The notes beneath the pieces are model-generated. The model searched no databases and had not been told where the DNA came from. It saw only the letters and a program-made list of their open reading frames with translations. This document shows positions 33,874-43,672 of a stretch of DNA of 64,000 bases, in pieces. Made by a program: the position numbers and the translations under genes. Positions within the stretch are counted from its first letter, which is position 1, and every line of letters starts with the position of its first letter. Source of the DNA: Bosea sp. ANAM02 (GTDB lineage Bacteria; Pseudomonadota; Alphaproteobacteria; Rhizobiales; Beijerinckiaceae); assembly GCF_011764485.1 (NCBI RefSeq), contig NZ_AP022848.1:648001-712000 (forward strand), read 5' to 3'.

Positions 33874-34920
33874 ATGACCGCAATGACGAGACGTGACATG
33901 GGTCGCCTGGCGCTGGGTGGCGCGGCGCTCACCGCTATGGGCACCAGCGCTCGCGCGCAGGCCGTGACGATCACCGTCAACGGTTCGGGCGGCAGCCTCG
34001 CCAAGTCGCTGGAGCGTATCTACGAGAAGCCCTTCACGGCCGAGACCGGCATCGGGGTTCGCGCCACCGCGCCCGTCTCGCTCGCCAAGCTCAAGGCGAT
34101 GGTCGAGACCGGCAACATGGAATGGGACCTGACCGAGATGGGCGGGGCCGATATGATCGAGGCCGTGAAGAATGGCTGGTTGACCGAAATCGATTGGTCG
34201 ATCGTCGATCCCGACAACAAGCTGCCGCCGATCGCCCGCCAGAAATACGGCATGGTCACCTCGACCTTCTCGACGGTGATCGCCTACCGAACCGACAAGT
34301 TCGGCGGCAAGGCGCCGAAATCCTGGGCCGATTTCTGGGATGTGAAGAGCTTCCCGGGGCCGCGCGCCCTGCAGGATTCCCCGGTGCAGAACCTCGAATT
34401 CGCGCTGCTGGCCGACGGCGTGCCGGCCGACAAGCTCTACCCGCTCGATGTCGAGCGCGCCTTCAAGAAGCTCGACCAGATCAAGCGCCATGTCGCGGCC
34501 TGGTGGACGACCGGTGCCCAGCAGGTCCAGCTCCTCGTCGATGGCGAGGCAGTGATGGGCACGGTCTGGAACGGGCGCGTGCCGCCGCTCAAGAAGGAGG
34601 GCAAGCCGGTCGACATCATCTGGAACGGCGGGGCGCTGCAGCTCTCCTACTGGGCGGTGCCGAAAGGGGCCAAGCACCCGAAGGAGGCGATGCGTTACAT
34701 GAAATCGCGGCTCGATCCCGACAAGGGCGTCCAGCTCCTGCAGGATTCGCCCTATCCCGGCTTCGCGCCCGGCCTGATCGAGAAGGTCTCGCCCGATCTC
34801 GCTAAAATCCTGCCGATACACCCTGACAATGTGGCGGTGCAGTACTCCTTCAACCCGGAATACTGGAGCGAGCACCGGCCGAAACTGACCGAGCGCTGGG
34901 CCGCCTGGCTGCTGAGCTGA
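33874..34920 (+). CDS. ABC transporter periplasmic substrate-binding protein, Tat-type signal
   Basis: A 348-residue extracellular-solute-binding protein of the PotD-like group. The N terminus MTAMTRRDMGRLALGGAALT has a twin-arginine motif and the stretch ends ARAQA, so export is probably by Tat as a folded protein. The mature chain has TITVNGSGGSLAKSLERIYE, STVIAYRTDKFGGKAPKSWADFWD and NGGALQLSYWAVPKGAKHP, typical of the family. AGGGGAAGGGAACG precedes the ATG. Ligand unknown; the genes downstream suggest a carboxylate that can be activated with CoA. Confidence 0.87.
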   Translation: MTAMTRRDMGRLALGGAALTAMGTSARAQAVTITVNGSGGSLAKSLERIYEKPFTAETGIGVRATAPVSLAKLKAMVETGNMEWDLTEMGGADMIEAVKNGWLTEIDWSIVDPDNKLPPIARQKYGMVTSTFSTVIAYRTDKFGGKAPKSWADFWDVKSFPGPRALQDSPVQNLEFALLADGVPADKLYPLDVERAFKKLDQIKRHVAAWWTTGAQQVQLLVDGEAVMGTVWNGRVPPLKKEGKPVDIIWNGGALQLSYWAVPKGAKHPKEAMRYMKSRLDPDKGVQLLQDSPYPGFAPGLIEKVSPDLAKILPIHPDNVAVQYSFNPEYWSEHRPKLTERWAAWLLS

Positions 34921-34948
34921 AGCGAGCGACTGGCCGGGGACAGGGAAC

Positions 34949-35785
34949 GTGCTCAGGAAATCGATGGTGGCGCCGCTTCTGGCCGCGCCGCTCCTGCTGC
35001 TCTTCGCGATCTTCTTCGTGGTCCCATTCATCGAGATCATGCGGGTCTCGTTTGCGGGCAAGAGCGGGGCATGGGCCGGCGTCAGCTGGCTGATGTCATC
35101 GCCGGTCTTCGCTGTGGTTTTCATGAACACGCTGAAGCTCGCGCTGAGCGTGACGCTGATCTGCCTCGTCCTCGGCTATCCCGCCGCCTGCTTCATCGCG
35201 GGCCAGCCGGCCTCGCGGCGCGGCATCTATCTCGCGCTGGTGCTGCTGCCGTTCTGGACCAGCGTGCTCGTGCGCACCTACACATGGTCGCTGGTGCTCG
35301 GGCGCGAGGGGCTGCTGAATGCCTCGCTGATCTGGCTCGGGATCACCTCCGAGCCCCAGCGCTTCCTATTCACGCCGCTCGCCGTGCATCTCGGCATGGT
35401 GCAGATCCTGCTGCCGGTCGCGATCCTGACCCTGGTCGGCGTGATGACCGAGCTCGATGCGGGGCTGGTCCGGGCGGCGCGCGTGCTCGGTGCCTCGCCC
35501 TGGCGCGCCTTCTGGCATGTCTACCTGCCGATGACGAAGCCCGGCATCGTCGCCGCGGCGATGCTGCTCTTCATCCTCTCGCTCGGCTTCTACATCACGC
35601 CGGCGCTGCTCGGCGGACCGCGCCACCGCACCATCGCCAACCTGATCGACCTCCAGGTCCACCAGATGAACGACTGGACGGCGGCCTCGGCCATGGCGCT
35701 CGTGCTGCTGGCGACCACGATCGCCGCGGTCGCGCTGCTGCGCTGGCTGGTGCCGGAGCGCAATCTCTACGGAGGCGCGCGATGA
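34949..35785 (+). CDS. ABC transporter permease, PotB type
   Basis: A 278-residue inner-membrane permease with six hydrophobic segments, starting with APLLLLFAIFFVVPFIEIMRVS. The EAA-like loop is VRAARVLGASPWRAFWHVYLP at about 172-192. The start codon is GTG at 34949, after AGGGAAC. The 3' end overlaps the next permease by ATGA. Confidence 0.88.
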   Translation: MLRKSMVAPLLAAPLLLLFAIFFVVPFIEIMRVSFAGKSGAWAGVSWLMSSPVFAVVFMNTLKLALSVTLICLVLGYPAACFIAGQPASRRGIYLALVLLPFWTSVLVRTYTWSLVLGREGLLNASLIWLGITSEPQRFLFTPLAVHLGMVQILLPVAILTLVGVMTELDAGLVRAARVLGASPWRAFWHVYLPMTKPGIVAAAMLLFILSLGFYITPALLGGPRHRTIANLIDLQVHQMNDWTAASAMALVLLATTIAAVALLRWLVPERNLYGGAR

Positions 35786-36591
35786 GCCCCCGTATCGTCC
35801 GCATCGCGCTCGGCCTCTGGTTCTGCGCGGTCGTGTTCTTCCTGCTGTTTCCGCTGGTCTTCCTGATCCCGCTCTCCTTCAACGAGTCGGAGATCCTGAG
35901 CTTTCCGCCGAGCGCCTGGTCCCTGCGCTGGTATCGCGTGCTCTTCACCGATGCGTCCTGGAGCGGGGCGCTCTGGCTCAGCGTCAAGATCGGTGTGCTG
36001 GTGACGATCCTCTCGGTCGCTATCGGCACCGCGAGCGCGCTGGCGATCGTGCGCCATCGCCTGCCGGGCGCCGGGCTGCTCTACGGGCTGGCGATCGCGC
36101 CGTTGATCGTGCCGGGCATCGTCATCGCGCTCGGCATGTTCATGCTGTTCGCGCGGTTGAAATGGCTGGAGAGCCTGACCACGCTGGTCCTCGCCCATAC
36201 GGTCGTGGCGGTGCCCTATGTCATCGTCGTGGTCAGCGCTGCCCTGCGCAATCTCGACGAGACGATCGAGCGTGCGGCGCGCGTGCTCGGCGCCGGTCCG
36301 TGGCGGAGCTTCCTGCTGGTCACGTTGCCGGCGCTGAGGCCCGCGATCCTCGCCGGAGCGATGTTCGCCTTCTTCGCTTCCTTCGACGACCTGATCATCA
36401 CGCTCTTCGTTTCCGGGGCGATCGAGACCCTGCCGCTCCGGATCTGGAACGACCTCAATCTCAGGCTCGACCCGACCGTCGCCGCCGCTGCCTGCGTGAT
36501 GGTGGCGATGTCGATGGTCGGGCTCGGCATCGCGGAAATTGCACGCAGCGCCGGATTGCGCCGGCTCAGGACGGAACAGACCGATGGATAG
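35782..36591 (+). CDS. ABC transporter permease, PotC type
   Basis: A 269-residue permease, partner of the preceding one. It has six hydrophobic segments and the EAA-like loop ERAARVLGAGPWRSFLLVTLP at about 163-183. It opens inside the previous stop (ATGA) and overlaps the acyl-CoA ligase gene by eight bases, so transport and activation genes are translated together. Confidence 0.88.
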   Translation: MSPRIVRIALGLWFCAVVFFLLFPLVFLIPLSFNESEILSFPPSAWSLRWYRVLFTDASWSGALWLSVKIGVLVTILSVAIGTASALAIVRHRLPGAGLLYGLAIAPLIVPGIVIALGMFMLFARLKWLESLTTLVLAHTVVAVPYVIVVVSAALRNLDETIERAARVLGAGPWRSFLLVTLPALRPAILAGAMFAFFASFDDLIITLFVSGAIETLPLRIWNDLNLRLDPTVAAAACVMVAMSMVGLGIAEIARSAGLRRLRTEQTDG

Positions 36592-38200
36592 GGAATTGCA
36601 GGAAGCCGCGGATTTGCGCGCGCTGATCGAGGCCGAGCCGTTCCCGCGCAATCTCGCGGCCTTCATCGAGGCTTGCGCGGCGGAGATGGGTGATGCCCCG
36701 GCGGCGAATTTCTTCGAGGCCGGCATCACCATCAGCTATCGCGAGCTTGCCGAGAAGACGCGCGCGCTCGCAGCGGGACTTGCGGCGCGCGGCATCGGCT
36801 TCGGCGACCGCGTCGGCGTGATGCTGCCGAATATCCCGGCCTTTCCGCTGACCTGGCTGGCGCTGGCGCGGATCGGCGCGATCATGGTGCCGGTCAATGT
36901 CCGTTATACCCCGCGCGAGGTCGCCTATGTGCTGACCGATAGCGGCGCCGGGACGATCGTGATCGAGGCCGGCGTGCTCGCCGAGATCGCGGAGGCGCCC
37001 GAGGTCAGGAATCTCGCGGCTTTCGCCAGGCCGATCGTCGTCGGCGGCGCGGGCGACTGGGAAAAGCTGGCGGCGACCTCGGCGACGGATTTCGTGCCGG
37101 AACGGGAGCCCGAGCTCGATGATCTCATCAATATCCAGTACACTTCGGGCACGACCGGCTTTCCCAAGGGCTGCATGCTCAGCCACCGCTACTGGCTGAC
37201 GCTCGGCCGGGTCGCGGCGATGCGGGCCAACGGCATCGTCAAGCATGTCATCGCGGCCCAGCCCTTCTACTACATGGACCCGCAATGGCTGCTGCTGATG
37301 GCGATGCGCCTGAAGGGCACGCTCTTCGTCGCGGCCAAGGCCTCGGGGACCAATTTCCTCGACTGGGTCCGGCGCTACGGCATCGAATACTGCATCTTCC
37401 CGCAGATCGTCCTGAAGCAGGTGCCACGACCGGATGACCGCGATATCCCGCTGAAGATGGTCTCGGTCTTCGGTCTGCGGAAGAACATGCATGCCGAACT
37501 GGAAGCGCGCTTCGACGTGGTGGCGCGCGAGAGCTTCGGTATGACCGAGGTCGGCTCGGCCCTGTTCACGCCCTATGGCGCGACCTCGATGGTCGGTTCC
37601 GGCACCTGCGGCATCGCCTCGCCCTTCCGCGAAGCGAGCGTTCGCGACGAGGGGGGCAACGAAGTCCCTGCCGGCGAGATCGGTGAATTGTGGATCCGCG
37701 GCCCCGGCATCCTGCAGGGCTACTGGAACAAGCCCGAAGCCAATGCCGACAGTTTTCGCGAGGGCGGCTGGTTCCGCACCGGCGACCTGTTCCGGCGCGA
37801 CGCGCGCGGCTTCCACTATATCGTCGGGCGGATCAAGGACATGATCCGCCGCTCGGGTGAGAACATCGCGGCGCGCGAGGTCGAGGCGGTGATGCTCGGC
37901 TGGCAGGATATCCTCGAAGCCGCCGCCATTCCGGTTCCCGATATCGATCGCGGACAGGAGGTGAAGGCCTGTATCGTGCTGAAGCCGGGCGTCGCGGCCG
38001 ATGCCTTCGATGTCGATGGCTTCTTCGCGCATTGCAGCGCGCATCTCGCGCCGTTCAAGGTGCCGCGTTTCCTCGAGTTCCGCGCGAGCTTGCCGAAAAC
38101 TCCGTCCGAGAAGGTCGCCAAGCACCTCATCGTCGCCGAGCGCGAGGATTTGCGCGCTGGCGCTTATGACCGCCTGTACCGCGGCTGGCTCGCCGCCTGA
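36584..38200 (+). CDS. AMP-dependent acyl-CoA ligase (CaiC-like)
   Basis: A 538-residue adenylate-forming ligase that activates a carboxylate to its CoA thioester through an acyl-AMP. The AMP-binding loop YTSGTTGFPKGCMLSH is near residue 185, the A5-type motif ESFGMTEVG near 313, the A7/A8 region GWFRTGDLFRRDARGFHYIVGR ... RSGENIAARE near 395-430, and the A10 lysine lies in PKTPSEKVAKH. The general build recalls crotonobetaine/carnitine-CoA ligases and medium-chain ligases. The ATG at 36584 overlaps the permease gene by eight bases. The crotonase gene downstream and importer upstream suggest uptake, CoA activation and dehydration/hydration of one compound. Confidence 0.86.
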   Translation: MDRELQEAADLRALIEAEPFPRNLAAFIEACAAEMGDAPAANFFEAGITISYRELAEKTRALAAGLAARGIGFGDRVGVMLPNIPAFPLTWLALARIGAIMVPVNVRYTPREVAYVLTDSGAGTIVIEAGVLAEIAEAPEVRNLAAFARPIVVGGAGDWEKLAATSATDFVPEREPELDDLINIQYTSGTTGFPKGCMLSHRYWLTLGRVAAMRANGIVKHVIAAQPFYYMDPQWLLLMAMRLKGTLFVAAKASGTNFLDWVRRYGIEYCIFPQIVLKQVPRPDDRDIPLKMVSVFGLRKNMHAELEARFDVVARESFGMTEVGSALFTPYGATSMVGSGTCGIASPFREASVRDEGGNEVPAGEIGELWIRGPGILQGYWNKPEANADSFREGGWFRTGDLFRRDARGFHYIVGRIKDMIRRSGENIAAREVEAVMLGWQDILEAAAIPVPDIDRGQEVKACIVLKPGVAADAFDVDGFFAHCSAHLAPFKVPRFLEFRASLPKTPSEKVAKHLIVAEREDLRAGAYDRLYRGWLAA

Positions 38201-38241
38201 CCCGCTTCCGTTTCGCGTTTCCGCGCCGAAGGAGAACCGCC

Positions 38242-39039
38242 TTGCCGCTTCGCTACGAAAAGGACGGCGATATCGCCGTTTTCACCATCGAGAACGGGTC
38301 GGTGAACCCGACCAATCCGCTTATCCACAAAGAGCTTTTCCTCGCGCTGAAGGATTTTCTGGCGGATACCTCAATCCGCTGCGGCATCCTGACCGGGGCG
38401 GGCGAGCGCGGCTTCTGCGCCGGGGACGACATCAAGACCCCTTACAAGCGCGGCACGACCTCGCGCGACGAGCTCGCCGACCATCTCTGGCCGCATAATG
38501 GCGAGGGCGAGACGCCGCATGACTTCTCCTGGTCGCGCGACGTGCTCGCGCTGGAGCGCTTCAAGCCGATCATCGGTGCGGTCAACGGTTGGTGCCTGGG
38601 ACAGGGCATGATCTACCTGCTCTCGCTGACCGATATCCGGATCGCCTCGACCAACGCGAAATTCGGCTTCCCTGAGGTGGCCTATGGCATGGGGGGCGCC
38701 GGCGGCACCTCTCGGCTCGGCCTGCAGCTCCCGCATACGGTCGCGATGTGGATGCTACTGACGGGCGAGCCGATGGAGGCCGAGGAGGCGCTGTCGCACC
38801 GCCTCGTCAACAAGGTCGTGGCGCCGGATGCCCTAATGGCGACGGCGCGCGAGATCGCCGGCAAGATCGCGCGCCATCCGGCGGAGGCCATCCGCGTCGA
38901 GATGGAGGCCTATTACCGCGGGCGCGAATTGTCGCGCGCCGATGCGCTCGCCTTCACCAAGCATCTCTACCGGGTGCAGCGCATGGGCCTGCGCGAGGAG
39001 CCGGTCCAGCCGGAGAACTTTCTCTACCGGCAAGGCTGA
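38242..39039 (+). CDS. Enoyl-CoA hydratase/isomerase (crotonase) family protein with altered active site
   Basis: A 265-residue crotonase-fold protein. The oxyanion-hole segment GERGFCAGDDIK (about 54-65) and the FGFPEVAYGMGGAGGTSRL block (about 141-159) are conserved. Of the two catalytic glutamates of classical hydratases (Glu144 and Glu164 of the rat enzyme), only the second is present as Glu145; the first aligns with Tyr125 in MIYLLSLTD. It may therefore catalyse another crotonase reaction than simple hydration. The start is TTG at 38242 with AAGGAGA eight bases upstream. It is the last gene of the operon and converges on the MFS gene. Confidence 0.83.
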   Translation: MPLRYEKDGDIAVFTIENGSVNPTNPLIHKELFLALKDFLADTSIRCGILTGAGERGFCAGDDIKTPYKRGTTSRDELADHLWPHNGEGETPHDFSWSRDVLALERFKPIIGAVNGWCLGQGMIYLLSLTDIRIASTNAKFGFPEVAYGMGGAGGTSRLGLQLPHTVAMWMLLTGEPMEAEEALSHRLVNKVVAPDALMATAREIAGKIARHPAEAIRVEMEAYYRGRELSRADALAFTKHLYRVQRMGLREEPVQPENFLYRQG

Positions 39040-39047
39040 GGCGCACG

Positions 39048-40373
39048 CTACTCGTAGCGCGCTTCCAGCCGGCGGTCGAACCACAGGGCCGCGAGCGTGC
39101 AGAGCGCGCCGGAGAGCAGGTAGAGCCCGACCCAGGCGAGACCGAAGCCGCTCGACAGCGTCAGCGCGACCAGCGGGGCGAAGCCGGCGCCGATCAGCCA
39201 GGCGAAGTCCGAAGTCAGCGCCGCACCGGTATAGCGATATGGCGCTTTGAAGCTGGAGGCGACCGCGCCGGCGGCCTGGCCGTAGGCGAGGCCCAGCAGG
39301 CCGAAGCCGATGATCACGTAGATCGTCTGGCCCGCCAGGCTGTCGCCGAAGAGGAGCGGCGCGACGATGCTCGACAGGCTGAACAGCGCGATCATCCCGC
39401 CCGAGAGCAGCAGCGTGTTGCGGCGGCCGATCTGGTCGGCGATCAGGCCGGAGGTGACGATCGCGCCGGCGCCGACCACGCCGCCGGCGGCCTGCACCAG
39501 CAGGAATTCCGAGACCGAGCGGTCGGTGAAGAGGTTGATCCAGCTCACCGGGAAGATGGTGACGAGGTGGAAGAGCGCGAAGCTCGCCAATGGCACGAAG
39601 GCGCCGAGGACAAGGGTCCGGCCATGGACGCGGACGAGCTCGAAGACCGGGACCGGCATCAATTCGCGGGTTTGCAGCAACTCGGCGAATTCATGGGTCG
39701 CGACCATGCGCAGCCGCGCGAAGAGCGCGACGACATTGATCGTCAGCGCGACGAAGAACGGATAGCGCCAGCCCCAGCCCAGGAAATCCTGCTTGGAGAG
39801 CGCGCCCTCGAAATAGGCGAAGAGGCCGGCGGCGAGAATGAAGCCGAAGGGCGCGCCGAGCTGCGGCAGCATCGCATACCAGCCGCGGCGGTTCGGAGGG
39901 GCGTTGAGCGCGAGCAGGGATGACAGCCCGTCCCAGGCGCCGCCGAGCGCGATGCCCTGCAGCAGGCGGAAGCCGGCGAGGATGACGATCGACCAGATCC
40001 CGATGGTGGCATGGCCGGGCAGGAAGGCGACGCCCGCGGTCGATCCGCCGAGCAGGAAGAGAGCGACTGTGAGCTTGGTCGCGCGGCCGTACTGACGATC
40101 GATGGCGAAGAACAGCACCGAGCCGATCGGGCGGGTAATGAAGGCTAGCGCGAAGATGCCGAAGGCGTAGAGAGTGCCCGTCAGGCGGTCCGCGAAGGGA
40201 AAGACGAGTTCGGGAAAGACCAGGACGCAGCCGAGGCCGAAGACGAAGAAATCGAAATACTCCGAGGTTCGGCCGATGATGACGCCGAGCGCGATATCGG
40301 CCGGCGAGACGTGGTCGCGGCCATGATCGTCCGTCGGATGCCTCGATGAATGGCTCGCCGCGTCAGCGCTCAT
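39048..40373 (-). CDS. Major facilitator superfamily transporter (MHS-like)
   Basis: A 441-residue inner-membrane transporter with about twelve hydrophobic segments. The N-terminal FFVFGLGCVLVFPELVFPF and the loop RPIGSVLFFAIDRQYGRATKL (the MFS G-x3-D-R-x-G-R type) are typical of the metabolite:H+ symporter subgroup. A second R-R-G-W loop (NAPPNRRGWYAML) follows. The ATG at 40373 is used, with GAGGA nine bases upstream; an extension to 40448 has no support. It is convergent with the crotonase gene and divergent from cyoA. The substrate may be an organic acid related to the neighbouring operon (inference). Confidence 0.85.
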   Translation of the reverse strand: MSADAASHSSRHPTDDHGRDHVSPADIALGVIIGRTSEYFDFFVFGLGCVLVFPELVFPFADRLTGTLYAFGIFALAFITRPIGSVLFFAIDRQYGRATKLTVALFLLGGSTAGVAFLPGHATIGIWSIVILAGFRLLQGIALGGAWDGLSSLLALNAPPNRRGWYAMLPQLGAPFGFILAAGLFAYFEGALSKQDFLGWGWRYPFFVALTINVVALFARLRMVATHEFAELLQTRELMPVPVFELVRVHGRTLVLGAFVPLASFALFHLVTIFPVSWINLFTDRSVSEFLLVQAAGGVVGAGAIVTSGLIADQIGRRNTLLLSGGMIALFSLSSIVAPLLFGDSLAGQTIYVIIGFGLLGLAYGQAAGAVASSFKAPYRYTGAALTSDFAWLIGAGFAPLVALTLSSGFGLAWVGLYLLSGALCTLAALWFDRRLEARYE

Positions 40374-40570
40374 GACCGCGAATTCCTCGCTGGCAGACAG
40401 GTTGGGGAGGCAGGCCGGCAGGACCGGACTTGCCCGCACCTCATGCAAATGGATACGGTGGATAGAAGCTACCCGTCAAACCATCGCAATGGGACAGATT
40501 GTCCGATGTGCGCTGCGAAGGAATGGGAATAGAGAACGGCTGTTCCCGGATCAGGGAGGTCTCGAGTCTC
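40374..40570. promoter_or_regulatory. Divergent promoter region of the MFS and cyo genes
   Basis: 197 bases between the MFS gene and cyoA. It holds a perfect dyad GGACA-GAT-TGTCC at 40492-40504, a possible regulator site for the quinol oxidase operon. I saw no obvious FNR or ArcA-like box. Confidence 0.4.
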
Positions 40571-41653
40571 TTGAGAATCTTTCGAATTCTACCGCTTCTG
40601 CCGTTATTCGCGCTGCTCGGCGGCTGCCAGATGGTGCTGCTCGGCCCCTCCGGCGATGTCGCCCTGCAGCAGCGCAACCTGCTGCTCGCCTCCACCGCGC
40701 TGATGCTGCTCGTCATCGTGCCGGTGATGGCGCTGACGATCTTCTTCGCCTGGCGCTACCGCGCCTCCGCCAAGGCGAGCTACGATCCGGACTGGAACCA
40801 TTCGCTGCCGCTGGAGGTGGTGATCTGGTCGGTGCCGCTGCTGATCATCGTCGTGATCGGCGCCATGACCTGGATGGGCACGCATCTGCTCGACCCCTAC
40901 CGCCCGCTCGACCGCATCAGCGCCGGCAAGCCGGTGGTCGAGGCCAAGGCCGGCGGCAACGGCGCCCGCAAGGAGCCGCTCGTCATCCAGGTCGTCGCGC
41001 TCGACTGGAAATGGCTGTTCCTCTACCCGGCGCAGGGCATCGCCTCGCTGAACGAAGTGGTGGCCCCCGTCGACCAGCCGATCGAGTTCCGCATCACCTC
41101 CTCCTCGGTGATGAATTCGCTCTTCATTCCCGCGCTCGCCGGCCAGATCTATGCGATGCCCGGCATGCAGACCAGGCTCAATGCCGTCATCAACCATGCC
41201 GGCGAGTTCGAGGGCTTCTCGGCCAACTACAGCGGGGCGGGCTTCTCCGACATGCGCTTCCGCTTCCGCGGGGTCGACGACAAGGCCTTCGGCGACTGGG
41301 TGCAGGGCGCGCTCCGCGACGGCAGTACGCTCGGACGCGGGGAGTATCTCGTGCTGGAGCGGCCGAGCGAACGCGAGCCGGTCCGCTACTTCCGCGACAT
41401 CCCGTCCGATCTCTTCAGCGCCGTGCTCAACATGTGCGTCGATCGGGCCAAGATGTGCACGCGCGACATGATGGCGCTGGACGCCAAGGGCGGCGGCGGC
41501 AGGGAAGGCATCCATATCGTCGCGCAGCTCGAATACGACAAGAGCGTGCGCCGCGGTGGGCAGCCGATGCCGCCGCGCCCCTTCGTGACGGCGATCTGCA
41601 CGCCGACCGATGTCTACGGCACCGCGGGCGTCACCGCCCGCGTCGCCAACTGA
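40571..41653 (+). CDS. cyoA: Cytochrome o ubiquinol oxidase subunit II
   Basis: A roughly 360-residue lipoprotein-type subunit II of the bo3 quinol oxidase in the inner membrane. The TTG at 40571 (LRIFRILPLLPLFALLGGC) is preferred because AGGGAGG lies about ten bases upstream and the lipobox LLGGC follows at a normal distance; ATGs at 40523 and 40499 are alternatives. Two transmembrane helices and a cupredoxin-like domain (VVALDWKWLFLYPAQGIASLNEV ... VMNSLFIPALAGQIYAMPGMQ) match CyoA. The CuA ligands are missing, as expected for a quinol oxidase. It is followed by cyoB, cyoC and cyoD. Confidence 0.9.
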   Translation: MRIFRILPLLPLFALLGGCQMVLLGPSGDVALQQRNLLLASTALMLLVIVPVMALTIFFAWRYRASAKASYDPDWNHSLPLEVVIWSVPLLIIVVIGAMTWMGTHLLDPYRPLDRISAGKPVVEAKAGGNGARKEPLVIQVVALDWKWLFLYPAQGIASLNEVVAPVDQPIEFRITSSSVMNSLFIPALAGQIYAMPGMQTRLNAVINHAGEFEGFSANYSGAGFSDMRFRFRGVDDKAFGDWVQGALRDGSTLGRGEYLVLERPSEREPVRYFRDIPSDLFSAVLNMCVDRAKMCTRDMMALDAKGGGGREGIHIVAQLEYDKSVRRGGQPMPPRPFVTAICTPTDVYGTAGVTARVAN

Positions 41654-41665
41654 GGCGAGCGAGCG

Positions 41666-43663
41666 ATGACCTATCCCGACTGGTGGAAGCTGATCTTCGG
41701 GCGCTTCACCCTCGAGGCGATCCCCTATCATGAGCCGATCCTGATCGGCACCTTCGCGGCAGTCCTCCTCGGCGGCCTCGCCCTCGTCGCTCTCGTGACC
41801 CGCTACAAGCTCTGGGGCTATCTCTGGCATGAGTGGTTCACCAGCGTGGACCACAAGAAGATCGGGATCATGTACATGATCCTCGGCGTGATCATGCTGC
41901 TGCGCGGTTTCGCCGATGCGCTGATGATGCGCGGACAGCAGGCGATCGCCTTTGCCGGCAACGATGGCTATCTGCCGCCGCATCATTACGACCAGATCTT
42001 CACGGCCCATGGCGTGATCATGATCTTCTTCGTGGCGATGCCCTTCGTCACCGGGCTGATGAACTATGTCGTGCCGCTGCAGATCGGCGCGCGCGACGTC
42101 GCCTTCCCCTTCCTCAACAATTTCTCGTTCTGGATGACGGTCGGCGGCGCCGTGCTGGTGATGACCTCGCTCTTCGTCGGCGAATTCGCCAAGGTCGGCT
42201 GGCTTGCCTATCCGCCGCTCTCGGGGGCCGCCTACTCGCCCGGGGTGGGCATGGATTATTACCTGTGGGCCTTGCAGATCGCGGGCGTGGGCACGACGCT
42301 GTCAGGCGTCAACCTGATCGCGACCATCGTGAAGATGCGCGCGCCCGGCATGGACATGATGAAGATGCCGGTCTTCACCTGGACCTCGCTCTGCACGAAC
42401 GTGCTGATCGTCGCGACCTTCCCGATCCTGGCGGCGACGCTGGCGCTGCTGACGCTCGACCGTTATGTCGGCACCAACTTCTTCACGAACGATCTCGGCG
42501 GCAACCCGATGATGTACGTGAACCTGATCTGGATCTGGGGCCACCCGGAGGTCTACATCCTAATCCTGCCGATCTTCGGTGTGTATTCGGAGGTGGCCTC
42601 GACCTTCTGCGGCAAGCGCCTCTTCGGCTATGCCTCGATGGTCTATGCGACGGTGGTCATCACCATCCTGTCCTATCTCGTCTGGCTGCACCATTTCTTC
42701 ACGATGGGCTCGGGCGCCAGCGTGAACTCCTTCTTCGGCATCACGACGATGATCATCTCGATCCCGACGGGCGCGAAGATCTTCAACTGGCTGTTCACGA
42801 TGTATCGCGGCCGCATCCGCTTCGAACTGCCGATGATGTGGCTCGTCGCCTTCATGCTGACCTTCGTCATCGGCGGCATGACCGGCGTGATGCTGGCGGT
42901 GCCGCCCGCCGATTTCGTGCTGCATAACAGCCTGTTCCTGATCGCCCATTTCCACAACGTCATCATCGGCGGCGTGGTCTTCGGCGTCTTCGCCGGCATC
43001 GCCTACTGGTTCCCCAAGGCCTTCGGCTTCAAGCTCGACAAGTTTTGGGGCCTGCTCTCCTTCTGGTTCTGGGTGATCGGCTTCTACGTCGCCTTCATGC
43101 CGCTCTATGTGCTCGGCCTGATGGGCGTGACGCGGCGGCTCAGCCGCTTCGAGGACCCGTCGCTGCAGATCTGGTTCGTGATCGCGGCGTTCGGCGCGGT
43201 GCTGATCGCCTTCGGCATCCTCTGCTTCATCATCCAGATCGCCGTCAGCATCGTCAGGCGCGAGCAGTTGCGCGACACGACGGGCGATCCCTGGGATGGG
43301 CGCACGCTGGAATGGTCGACCTCCTCGCCGCCGCCGGCCTATAATTTCGCGTTCACGCCGATCATCCATGATCTCGATGCCTATGCCGACATGAAGAAGC
43401 GCGGCTACCGGCGCCCGCTCGGCGGCTTCAAGCCAATCCACATGCCGCGGAACACCGGCGCCGGCGTGATCATCGCCGGGCTCGCGACGGTCTGCGGCTT
43501 CGCGTTGATCTGGTACATCTGGTGGCTGGCGGCGCTGACCTTCGTCGGCGTGATCGCCACCGCGATCCTTCACAGCTTCAACTACGACCGGGATTTCCAC
43601 ATTCCGGCGGAAGCAGTCCTGCGCGAAGAGGATTCGCGCAGCCGGCTGCTCGGCAAGGCCTGA
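41666..43663 (+). CDS. cyoB: Cytochrome o ubiquinol oxidase subunit I
   Basis: A 665-residue heme-copper oxidase subunit I with about 15 transmembrane helices. The low-spin heme and binuclear-centre motifs are intact: [33 protein letters not shown] with the His-Tyr cross-link segment, the CuB histidines in WLHHFFTMG and the heme ligands in [16 protein letters not shown]. The length equals CyoB of E. coli. It reduces oxygen to water with quinol electrons and pumps protons. The gap to cyoA is 12 bases. Confidence 0.96.
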   Translation: MTYPDWWKLIFGRFTLEAIPYHEPILIGTFAAVLLGGLALVALVTRYKLWGYLWHEWFTSVDHKKIGIMYMILGVIMLLRGFADALMMRGQQAIAFAGNDGYLPPHHYDQIFTAHGVIMIFFVAMPFVTGLMNYVVPLQIGARDVAFPFLNNFSFWMTVGGAVLVMTSLFVGEFAKVGWLAYPPLSGAAYSPGVGMDYYLWALQIAGVGTTLSGVNLIATIVKMRAPGMDMMKMPVFTWTSLCTNVLIVATFPILAATLALLTLDRYVGTNFFTNDLGGNPMMYVNLIWIWGHPEVYILILPIFGVYSEVASTFCGKRLFGYASMVYATVVITILSYLVWLHHFFTMGSGASVNSFFGITTMIISIPTGAKIFNWLFTMYRGRIRFELPMMWLVAFMLTFVIGGMTGVMLAVPPADFVLHNSLFLIAHFHNVIIGGVVFGVFAGIAYWFPKAFGFKLDKFWGLLSFWFWVIGFYVAFMPLYVLGLMGVTRRLSRFEDPSLQIWFVIAAFGAVLIAFGILCFIIQIAVSIVRREQLRDTTGDPWDGRTLEWSTSSPPPAYNFAFTPIIHDLDAYADMKKRGYRRPLGGFKPIHMPRNTGAGVIIAGLATVCGFALIWYIWWLAALTFVGVIATAILHSFNYDRDFHIPAEAVLREEDSRSRLLGKA

Positions 43664-43672
43664 GGGGCGGCG

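Noticed and set aside
36584..39039. Carnitine/crotonobetaine pathway (CaiC/CaiD) as a firm call
   Set aside because: The ligase resembles CaiC in general build, but the crotonase lacks one catalytic Glu and no CaiA, CaiB or CaiT-like gene is present; the substrate is left open.
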